From Sapientia aquatica (lineage in GTDB: Bacteria; Pseudomonadota; Gammaproteobacteria; Burkholderiales; Burkholderiaceae_D): DNA of 64,000 bases. Shown piece by piece: positions 55,851 through 64,000 of this stretch (position 1 is its first letter; the number at the start of each line of letters is the position of its first letter). The notes under the pieces were generated by a model, which was not told the DNA's origin, did not search any database, and worked only from the letters and a program-made list of their open reading frames with translations. Both the position numbers and the translations under genes were made by a program. The stretch spans positions 1 to 64,000 of the forward strand of contig NZ_SMYL01000003.1 in the NCBI RefSeq assembly GCF_004358105.1. Reading direction: 5' to 3'.

Positions 55851-56525
55851 TTAATTAGAGCCTGGCTCAATCGGAAAATAACTGGCTTCTTCCGTTAGCC
55901 AGACACGGGTTTTAACCGTTCTAAAAATAAAGTAGGCGCTTATCCAATCAGATCCCGAGCCAGCCAAATTAACAATAACAAGTAGCATCAAGTACGGACT
56001 ATCAAACAAGCAGGCCGGTAACACCAACATGGAAATAAAGATTGTCGGCGCTAAAGTTCCCAGCAGCAGTCGTGATTTCGAATACTCACCCCTGAAGATA
56101 ACTGCAAAATAGGCTTCCCGGATATTGATTCCGAATTCTGAAATAGCCCGATTACTAAAAACGTAGTGCCAACCCTCATGCAAGAGGATCAGAACAATCG
56201 TGAATACAATCGGTGGAAAGATGGCCAGCCAGTCATGACGGATAATCCGATCCATTTGGAATCCAATTGCATCAACCCAGCACCATACAATTATGCTGGC
56301 TGAATAACCAAAAATATAACTAAAGGCACCTGAATGACGGAGAAGGAAAAAATCGATAGTCGACATGGACTCGCTCATATCGACTTTTTCCCACTTTGAC
56401 AGGTCAAGTATCAAATCATTATTTGAGGCCACTGTGGATGTATCAGATCTTCCGCGCCCTGCGAGACGAGACTTTAGCAATTTGGCGAATGAAGCAAATT
56501 TTTTGAACTTTAACGAGGTTTTCAT
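55851..56525 (-). CDS. DUF3267-like membrane zinc-protease homologue
   Basis: The 224-residue protein has four or five membrane segments (about 65-90, 100-125, 150-175, 178-200). The second contains an HExxH-like motif (LLHEGWHYVF), which binds zinc in site-2-protease-like enzymes. A late N-x-x-G-S-x-S-D (NLAGSGSDW) fits the third metal-site region of DUF3267/zincin-like membrane peptidases. ATG 56525 has GGAG 10 bases upstream. Substrate unknown. It is a single gene with its own terminator. Confidence 0.65.
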   Translation of the reverse strand: MKTSLKFKKFASFAKLLKSRLAGRGRSDTSTVASNNDLILDLSKWEKVDMSESMSTIDFFLLRHSGAFSYIFGYSASIIVWCWVDAIGFQMDRIIRHDWLAIFPPIVFTIVLILLHEGWHYVFSNRAISEFGINIREAYFAVIFRGEYSKSRLLLGTLAPTIFISMLVLPACLFDSPYLMLLVIVNLAGSGSDWISAYFIFRTVKTRVWLTEEASYFPIEPGSN

Positions 56526-56799
56526 GCGCAACTACTCCTTTAAAATAAGGAAATGTGCGAATGAAATTAAGTCTATAGTCTTTCCGAGACTGATTAAACT
56601 TCAACATACGTTGGGCACCGTATTAAGTACGACTGACGACACAGAATTGCGACTGGTCGACAAAAAGGGAGTTTGATCGTGTTTTGATGTTTTTTAGCAA
56701 TAATTTAGTTAGGACGAAACTCGAGGGCATTACTCACCAGGGGCTTCAGTTTTTTGGGAAATTCAATGGATCCTTTGTGGGACTGGGCGACTGAATTGT

Positions 56800-56985
56800 C
56801 TCTATACCAGCCATTCAGTTTTAATTGCAGTCAAATATCGAATTATTATAGATGGCTCGATGGCAGTTTCGAAATGCGAATAGATGGCGACTTTGAAATG
56901 CGCAAACCCGCCGACTTTGGCATGCCAACGGATGGCAGGATGGTCATGCCAATCGGTGACGGGATTAATGCGAATATGTAGAATA
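56800..56985 (-). repeat. degenerate dispersed repeat (second copy), with four internal ~24-bp repeats
   Basis: On the minus strand it aligns with 14715-14890; the frame here remains open (HIRINPVTDWHDH, then VAIYSHFETAIEP). On the plus strand four related units begin at about 56850-56945, each close to GATGGCNNCTTTGAAATGC with a variable end. Clusters of short repeats like these are found at the ends of IS21-type elements, so an IS relic is possible. Confidence 0.55.
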
Positions 56986-57128
56986 GCCGTTCGCAAATCT
57001 GAAAAATGTCTTAATTAAAATTTGGGGAAGTGAACACCCTCATTGAACCGGAACCGTTGATCCCTTTTTTTGATGGATGCTATTTTTAGTGCAGTCGTTG
57101 ACAATGATTTTTAAATAATTACCGAAAT

Positions 57129-57400
57129 TTTTTGAATTAATTATTTTCCGCAAACTAATTGGCGATGTTTTTTTGAATTAATTATTTTCCGCAAACTAAT
57201 TGGCGATGTTTTTTTGAATTAATTATTTTCCGCAAATTAATTAGCGATATTTTTTTGAATTAATTATTTTCCGCAAATTAATTAGCGATGTTTTTTGAAT
57301 TAATTATTTTCCGCAAATTAATTAGCGATGTTTTTTGAATTAATTATTTTCCGCAAATTAATTAGCGATGTTTTTTGAATTAATTATTTTCCGCAAATTT
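57129..57400 (+). repeat. tandem repeat of a 40-41 bp AT-rich unit, seven copies
   Basis: The shared block GAATTAATTATTTTCCGCAAA occurs seven times. The first three periods are 41 bases and the rest 40; the early units have CTAATTGG where later ones have TTAATTAG. The final copy is partial. No cas genes, spacers or rep gene are nearby. Confidence 0.95.
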
Positions 57401-57603
57401 AACAACCGTCGTTTTTTTTATTATTTAGTTTGTCCAAATTCGTCGGAATTAAATTTAAAGCAAAACCAAGTCAGCTATATTGCATGGCTTTAGTTAATAT
57501 TGCTTTCAAAAAATATCGTACTCAGCATCGTCGAGGAATGTAGCACGTAAAATACGAAGTCTTGTACGATTTAGCGTAGCATTATATCGAGGTTATTATC
57601 TTC

Positions 57604-58065
57604 AGATCGGCTAAAGCCGATCTTGCGTAAATCAAGTCAACCGCTAAGGCTCGCTGCGCTCGGCCCCTAGGGGGGCGTGCCTTACGCTATTCGGCTGGAC
57701 GCCGAATTTAACTTGATTTTTTGCCTTCGACACTCCGTGTCTCCGCTTCCATCTTCGATGTCATTGGGGTGTGCCGCTAAAGCGCGGCTAAAATCCTTTT
57801 TGCCCCTGCCGTTCGGCTGGGTCGCTGCGGGCTGCGCCTTCGCTCAAAAACGATTTTAGCCGCGCTTCGCGGGCACACGGGCTTCGCCCCCAAATCCAAC
57901 CGTGCCGTGGGCGGCACTATTTCCCGTAGGCGGGAAATTTGAATTCGGCTCCCCCCAGCCCAGCTTGTCCAATTTGTTTTCTTTGTGCGATAAATCGCAC
58001 TCGAAAAAAATAGGCGAGCTGGGTGCAGCTGCCGCTGCACTTTGCGTCCTCCGGCGTAAAGCACA
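57604..58065. repeat. cluster of nested inverted repeats (at least eight hairpins)
   Basis: Perfect stems: 57604-57611/57616-57623 (8 bp); 57689-57695/57701-57707 (7 bp) inside 57629-57637/57711-57719 (9 bp); 57902-57907/57912-57917 (6 bp); 57919-57926/57931-57938 (8 bp); 57985-57990/57995-58000 (6 bp) inside 57959-57965/58017-58023 (7 bp); 58023-58029/58034-58040 (7 bp). A long imperfect stem pairs 57769-57795 with 57852-57878 (7 + 14 bp). Loops are mostly 4 bases. The layout is that of a structured RNA or a palindromic mobile DNA. Confidence 0.85.
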
Positions 58066-58131
58066 AATGAAGTGGACTAAATTTATTCCCGCCGAATTAA
58101 ACAATATCACCCTTGGGTAACTTTATTTTTA

Positions 58132-58440
58132 TCAGATTAACCCTGTGTTAAAAATAGACCTTATTACTGCAATCAGAAATTGATCTTCGACGCTATAGTA
58201 GATGTTCTTTCCTTCACGCCGAGTTGACACAAAATTAGCTCCACGCAATACTGATAACTGTTGCGATAACGTCGGCTGATGAATATCCAAAACTTCCTCT
58301 AACTCACTAACGCAAAATTCCCCAGTCAATAGCTGCACCAATATTATCAATCGATCTTCGTTCCCTAAAAGACGAAGCAATTGTGCAATCTTTGCGCTAT
58401 TTTTTTTCATTCGATTGATATTAATCGGCACGGTCGACAT
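58132..58440 (-). CDS. ArsR-family regulator, BigR/SqrR-like
   Basis: The 102-residue winged-helix repressor has the ArsR fold: LRLLGNEDRLIILVQLL, then VSELEEVLDIHQPTLSQQLSVLRG as recognition helix and a beta wing (TRREGKNIYYSVED). It ends the sulfide operon, where BigR/SqrR-like repressors sense persulfide through two Cys. Here only one Cys is present (GEFCVSEL); the partner in the last helix is missing. It may sense by another residue or have lost sensing. Confidence 0.85.
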   Translation of the reverse strand: MSTVPININRMKKNSAKIAQLLRLLGNEDRLIILVQLLTGEFCVSELEEVLDIHQPTLSQQLSVLRGANFVSTRREGKNIYYSVEDQFLIAVIRSIFNTGLI

Positions 58441-58474
58441 ACGATTTTCTCAAAATTAAATTCAACATAGCAAC

Positions 58475-58807
58475 TCAATTGTTATTAATAGCAATAGCCA
58501 ATCGCTGAGATAATACAAATAAGCCACCCCCATTGATCACGTTGCTATAGCCTAATCGAAGTAATGTATTCTTTGCCGAGGCAGATCGCATCCCACTTTG
58601 GCAATAAACAATAATAGGGCTCGCCTTGTCAGGAACTAAGTTAGCAATTGTCATGCTGATTTGATCCAACGGAATTGAAATGGCACCTTGCAAGCGACCA
58701 GTGTTGAACTCCAACGATGATCTAACGTCGATCAATATGGCATTGGCAGGCAGATTTTGGTTTGGCTTATCGGATAAAAAATGGCATATGGTTCTAACGA
58801 TGCTCAT
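58475..58807 (-). CDS. single-domain rhodanese (sulfurtransferase)
   Basis: The 110-residue protein has one rhodanese domain: AILIDVRSSLEF, GAISIPLDQI and the active-site loop YCQSGMRSAS with the catalytic Cys near residue 70. It transfers sulfane sulfur from persulfide to acceptors such as glutathione or cyanide. It lies between the sulfide oxidoreductase gene and the regulator gene in the same operon, 18 bases after the former. Confidence 0.92.
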   Translation of the reverse strand: MSIVRTICHFLSDKPNQNLPANAILIDVRSSLEFNTGRLQGAISIPLDQISMTIANLVPDKASPIIVYCQSGMRSASAKNTLLRLGYSNVINGGGLFVLSQRLAIAINNN

Positions 58808-58825
58808 CGCAATCCCTCCTTTATA

Positions 58826-60124
<1,299 letters not shown>

Positions 60125-60127
60125 CTA

Positions 60128-61513
60128 TTATTTTGTAACTTGTTGAGTCAATACTCGGTTCATTACTTGCAAGGTACTATCATCCAAACTGCCATTTAAC
60201 TGTGCCAGTTTGAGTCGATTCATTGCTACGGCGATTTGCGCTTGCACGACCGCTAACTCCGAACTTGTGGCGTCATTTTCTGCATTGAGAAGTTCTAAGG
60301 TTGTGCGATCACCTTCAGAGTGTCCTAAACGGGTAGCATCAAGTCGTGCCATGCTCGCTTTGTAGGCCTGAATTAAGGCGGCAACCCGGCTTTCTCCAAC
60401 GGTAATACCTAGCCAAGCAGCGCGTGTTTGCAACAGCAATTGTTGACGCAATAGCTCGCCCTCAGATTTAGCTTTGTCGATTAAATGAACTGACTCGGTA
60501 TATTTGGAACTACGAATGCCACCAGTAAATAAAGGAATGGTGAGCTGAATTCCGATCATGCGATTGTTCGCGGAATTTTCAGCCGGTCCGAAATCACCGT
60601 TACCATGAACCTTGTCGTAGCCCGTCTGAGCAACGACGTCAATTGTTGGGGTTGCATAGAGGCGGTGTTTTTCTGCTTCCTCTTTCGCACTGCTGAGCTT
60701 GGTTTCTTGAATTAATAATGCAGGATTATTCTGCGTCGTTTCATCGAGGCTTTTTTCTATTGAAGGCAAAGCGATCGAGTTGGTATTGTTTGGCAAAACG
60801 ATCAATGCCAAGTCCTGCGAACTAATGCCAGTTAAGTCAGCAAACGTAGATTGCTTAATCTGCACATCCATTTCTGCCGCCATAATTTGGGCTTTAATAG
60901 TTTCGACACGTGCTTGCGCTTCAAATGTATCGGTCACTGGAATGCTGCCGAGTTTAAAACTATCTTTGGTTTGATTGAATGCTAGCTCAACAGCTACTTG
61001 CTGTTGCTTTAGAAGCCGCAGGGTTTCATTGGCGATGGTTAAATCAAAATAGCGTTCGGCGACACGCAAGGCCAATTGTTGTTTGGCCTCTTTCCAGGCT
61101 ATTTCAGCCATATCAGCAGATAAATCTAGCTGCCGTGTTTGACTTAGCAAAGCGCGATTTAAAACGGGTTGCCGGGCGACCAAGGCATATTGTTCCGCTT
61201 TACCGTTGTTGATCGAGGTATCAAATGCCACCCCGTTGGTTTGAGTGAAGCCTGGAGCGGAAAACTGCGCTCCGCTTGTCTTAGTTGCACTATCTTGAAC
61301 CCCAACTCCCGCCGTCAGTTTCACCGTAGGTAACCACATTCCGCGCGATTGATCACGGTGCGTCATCGTTGCTTCGTAACTAGCTTGCGCGGCTGCAAAT
61401 TCAGGATCATGTAGTTGCGCCGCTTGCCACGCTTGCACTAAATCCGTTGCAAAAGAAAATGGTGCGATTAGCACAAAGGCCAAAGCGGGAATAACGGAAG
61501 TAAGGAGTTTCAT
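60128..61513 (-). CDS. TolC-family outer-membrane efflux channel
   Basis: The 461-residue protein begins with a signal peptide (VIPALAFVLIAPFSFA). It has the duplicated OEP layout with long heptad-rich helices (VAERYFDLTIANETLRLLKQQQ in outline) and two beta-barrel stretches. It forms the outer-membrane exit duct of an RND pump, which is encoded upstream in the operon. Its partner adaptor is not in the window. Confidence 0.9.
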   Translation of the reverse strand: MKLLTSVIPALAFVLIAPFSFATDLVQAWQAAQLHDPEFAAAQASYEATMTHRDQSRGMWLPTVKLTAGVGVQDSATKTSGAQFSAPGFTQTNGVAFDTSINNGKAEQYALVARQPVLNRALLSQTRQLDLSADMAEIAWKEAKQQLALRVAERYFDLTIANETLRLLKQQQVAVELAFNQTKDSFKLGSIPVTDTFEAQARVETIKAQIMAAEMDVQIKQSTFADLTGISSQDLALIVLPNNTNSIALPSIEKSLDETTQNNPALLIQETKLSSAKEEAEKHRLYATPTIDVVAQTGYDKVHGNGDFGPAENSANNRMIGIQLTIPLFTGGIRSSKYTESVHLIDKAKSEGELLRQQLLLQTRAAWLGITVGESRVAALIQAYKASMARLDATRLGHSEGDRTTLELLNAENDATSSELAVVQAQIAVAMNRLKLAQLNGSLDDSTLQVMNRVLTQQVTK

Positions 61514-61560
61514 AATCTACTTTTTTTAAAATAGGGGTAACGACTTTACTAATTTAGTGA

Positions 61561-61770
61561 CTAGTTGCCAGAACGCAGACCAAGCTTGCGCAGAATGGAT
61601 TCCATCAAACACCATTTGGTCAATCCGCTCTGCAGCAAATTGATTCCGACAAATCCGGTGAAGGCTAACCACCATTGACTAACAAATAGCGGACTACCTG
61701 GGATGCCTAGTGCTAACGAAAGTAAAATAAATGTGCCCGCGATTACGCGCACTAATTGCCATGAGCTCAT
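61561..61770 (-). CDS. DUF2892 (YgaP-like) membrane protein
   Basis: The 69-residue protein has two hydrophobic segments (about 7-24 and 29-46) and the family pattern RVIAGTFILLSLALG, then WLAFTGFVGINLLQSGLTKWC and PMESILRKLG-like end (here LMESILRKLGL). In other bacteria the domain is linked to rhodaneses in sulfide handling. The start overlaps the stop of the RND gene by four bases, so the two are translationally coupled. Confidence 0.88.
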   Translation of the reverse strand: MSSWQLVRVIAGTFILLSLALGIPGSPLFVSQWWLAFTGFVGINLLQSGLTKWCLMESILRKLGLRSGN

Positions 61771-64000
61771 GCTGTTTCTCCTTTGTTGGTAATAAAATCA
61801 ATCCGATTTCGGTAAGCCATAAAATAAAGTAGTGGAATAATGAGTAGCGTCAGCAGCGTTGAGACCAGAATTCCAAAAATTAAGGAGATGGCCAGGCCAT
61901 TAAAAATTGGATCGTCTAAAATGAAGAAGGCACCAAGCATTGCCGCCAGACCAGTCAAAACAATCGGCTGAGCACGGGTGATCGCTGACTGAACTACGGC
62001 CCGCTTTAATTCGACTCCTGAACGTACTTGTAGATTAATGAAATCGACTAATAGGATTGAATTGCGGACAATAATCCCGGCCAGTGCGATCATTCCAATC
62101 ATGCTTGTGGCCGTATATTGCGCGCCCAACAAAGCATGTCCTGGCATGACACCTATGATAGTTAGTGGGATCGGGGCCATAATAATTAACGGTGTCAGGT
62201 ACGAACCAAATTGGGCCACCACCAATAAGTAAATTAAGATTAAACCCACACCATATGCCATCCCCATGTCACGGAACGTGTCATAGGTAATTTGTGATTC
62301 ACCATCCCATTTAATGGAATAGCCACGATAGGGATCAGTCGGTTGGTGGATAAAATACTCGGTTAGTGTGCCACCATTGGGTGTGTTTATCGCATTAATG
62401 TCGCGGCGCATTGAGAACATGCCATACAGAGGACTATCGATTTTCCCCGCCATATCGGCTACAACATAGTTCACCGGTAAGAGGTCTTTGTGGTAAATCG
62501 GTTGTTCACGCGTACTGTCGGTGAGCGTAACTAACTCACGAATTGGTACAAGCTTGCCGGTACCGCTGCGCGCCGATAATTGCAATAGTGCATTCAAATC
62601 TCCTTGAAGTTCTGAAGGTAACTGCAAAATTGCGGCGGCTGGATATTTACTCTCATCATGCAAATAGGTGACCGATTCACCGGATAAGCCAGCACGCAAG
62701 GTCATCACAATTTCTTGTTGCGAAACACCAAGTAACGCGGCTTTCCGTCGATCAACAATCAACATTGTTTTTGGGGCTGCCGTAATACTGCTGTCGTCGA
62801 CATCCACCACTCCGGCGGTTTTATTGAAAACCGCTCGCACGGATTTGGCAACTTGAATTCGCCCTTCTGCTTCTGGTCCATAGATTTCAGCCACTATCGG
62901 CGCCAATACTGGCGGACCTGGGGGCACTTCTACAATCTTAACGTTCGCATCAAAGCGCTTTCCAATTATCTGCAAAGCTGGGCGCAAACGAGTAGCGATT
63001 ACATGACTTTGGTCGCTACGATGATGCTTATCGACTAGGTTGACTTGAATATCACCGACCTCACCGCCACTACGCAAATAATATTGGCGAACTAAGCCAT
63101 TAAAATTAATGGGTGCAGCGGTTCCCGCATAAGCTTGGTAATCAACGACCTCAGGAACAGTCGTTAAATAGGCGCCCATTTCGTGCAGTACGGCAGCAGT
63201 CTTTTCAGCCGGTGTGCCAGCTGGCATATCCACAATAATTTGGAATTCCGATTTATTGTCGAACGGAAGCATTTTCAATAAAACCAAACCAGTTGCTGGT
63301 AAAAGCAATGAGATAGCTATTAACCCTGCAATACCTAAGCCCAAAAAGCCACGATTGCGCTTTCCATGAACGTCAGCTAAAAACGGTTTAAAAAGAGTTT
63401 CAAATAAAGGTGCTAAGCGAGCAGAAAATCCGTGCGGTTTGTCGCTAACATGATGCTCACTTTTATCCTTCATCCAAATACGCGCTAGCCAAGGAGTGAC
63501 TGCGAAGGCAATCGCGAGCGACAACAACATCCCCATGCTGGCATTGATTGGAATTGGGCTCATGTATGGTCCCATCAGGCCTGATACAAATGCCATTGGT
63601 AACAGAGCAGCGATAACGGTTAAAGTCGCCAGGATGGTTGGCCCCCCGACTTCGTCTACTGCCCCGGGAATAATTTCTCTCAGTGATTTATTGGGCGATA
63701 GACCTTGATGACGGTGAATGTTTTCGACGACGACGATAGCGTCATCCACCAAAATACCGATCGAAAAAATTAGGGCGAAAAGTGAAACACGATTAAGCGT
63801 AAAGCCCCAGGCCCATGAGGCGAATAGAGTCACCGTTAAGGTAAGAATTACCGCTGCACCGACAATAGCCGCCTCACGCAAACCAAGCGCAAAAAATACT
63901 AGCACCACAACCGATAATGTTGCAAATAATAATTTTTGAATCAGCTTTTGCGCTTTGTCGTTGGCAGCATTTCCGTAGTTACGAGTTTCCGCAACAAGAA
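61767..64000 (-). CDS. RND efflux transporter permease (AcrB family), N-terminus beyond the window
   Basis: At least 744 residues are visible, with the frame open to the window edge; complete proteins have 1000-1050. Seen are transmembrane helix 4 with the proton-relay Asp pair (GILVDDAIVVVENIHRH), the second periplasmic domain and the C-terminal membrane bundle (YTATSMIGMIALAGIIVRNSILLVDF in outline). RND pumps export small molecules with adaptor and TolC proteins. In this operon the pump may export sulfur compounds, a role inferred from its neighbours only. The first visible Met at 63908 is internal. Confidence 0.93.
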   Translation of the reverse strand, partial: LVAETRNYGNAANDKAQKLIQKLLFATLSVVVLVFFALGLREAAIVGAAVILTLTVTLFASWAWGFTLNRVSLFALIFSIGILVDDAIVVVENIHRHQGLSPNKSLREIIPGAVDEVGGPTILATLTVIAALLPMAFVSGLMGPYMSPIPINASMGMLLSLAIAFAVTPWLARIWMKDKSEHHVSDKPHGFSARLAPLFETLFKPFLADVHGKRNRGFLGLGIAGLIAISLLLPATGLVLLKMLPFDNKSEFQIIVDMPAGTPAEKTAAVLHEMGAYLTTVPEVVDYQAYAGTAAPINFNGLVRQYYLRSGGEVGDIQVNLVDKHHRSDQSHVIATRLRPALQIIGKRFDANVKIVEVPPGPPVLAPIVAEIYGPEAEGRIQVAKSVRAVFNKTAGVVDVDDSSITAAPKTMLIVDRRKAALLGVSQQEIVMTLRAGLSGESVTYLHDESKYPAAAILQLPSELQGDLNALLQLSARSGTGKLVPIRELVTLTDSTREQPIYHKDLLPVNYVVADMAGKIDSPLYGMFSMRRDINAINTPNGGTLTEYFIHQPTDPYRGYSIKWDGESQITYDTFRDMGMAYGVGLILIYLLVVAQFGSYLTPLIIMAPIPLTIIGVMPGHALLGAQYTATSMIGMIALAGIIVRNSILLVDFINLQVRSGVELKRAVVQSAITRAQPIVLTGLAAMLGAFFILDDPIFNGLAISLIFGILVSTLLTLLIIPLLYFMAYRNRIDFITNKGETA

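Noticed and set aside
57129-57400. CRISPR array
   Set aside because: Units follow head to tail without unique spacers, and no cas genes are visible.
57902-57917. GTGCCG inside the hairpin cluster as another cassette core
   Set aside because: It is one arm of a perfect GTGCCG/CGGCAC hairpin and lacks the AAYGTCNGC arm.
57777-58110. Frames of 84 and 95 residues over the hairpin cluster
   Set aside because: They are basic, low in normal codon bias and coincide with the inverted repeats; no start signal is seen.

Overview
The window reads as chromosomal DNA of a betaproteobacterium, probably Burkholderiales close to Oxalobacteraceae. This is an inference from the rpsU-yqeY-dnaG-rpoD block, the protein sequences and the mixed base composition; no 16S gene is present to confirm it.

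Layout. (1) 1-2789: a decayed mobile element with IS3 and IS21 fragments, a truncated TrbB-like conjugation ATPase and a tyrosine integrase, abutting the 3' end of a tRNA-Ile2(CAT) gene. (2) 2896-14497: core genome, all but one protein gene on the minus strand: rpoD with a very long N-terminus, dnaG, yqeY, rpsU, a BaiN-like flavoprotein, ybiB, a glycine-zipper protein (plus strand), a spermidine synthase-like protein, a GNAT acetyltransferase, a YjfB-like motility gene behind a near-perfect sigma-28 promoter, and tRNA-Ser(GGA). (3) 14500-26110: a cell-envelope block with a di-haem cytochrome peroxidase fused to fibronectin III repeats, two tandem secreted metallophosphoesterases with a partner protein, a broken DUF4382 lipoprotein gene and an OmpR-type two-component system.

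(4) 26335-50960 is the main discovery region. About 30 mostly single-gene units, all on the minus strand, are separated by one recurring spacer site: an AAYGTCNGC-like arm, an invariant GTGCCG core (29 exact copies, 3 variants) and a looser right arm. One unit occurs twice with near-identical sequence, and both copies start and end exactly at GTGCCG. Two further pairs of unit ends also become alike exactly at GTGCCG. IS1182-family elements have repeatedly inserted inside this same core. The layout is like an integron cassette array without an integrase, but the integron hallmark GTTRRRY/RYYYAAC is absent, so a different site-specific cassette system is proposed. Cargo is mainly small proteins resembling toxin-immunity proteins (Imm1, Tdi1-C/DUF1851, DUF6228, SMI1/KNR4, Rap1a-like, ankyrin, SseB) plus small secreted and membrane proteins.

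(5) 50954-58130: IS debris, a repeat-rich lipoprotein, a membrane zinc-protease-like protein, a 40-41 bp tandem repeat and a dense cluster of nested hairpins. (6) 58132-64000: a sulfide-detoxification operon read leftward from beyond the window end: RND permease (partial), DUF2892 protein, TolC-type channel, sulfide:quinone oxidoreductase-like flavoprotein, rhodanese and a BigR-like ArsR regulator.
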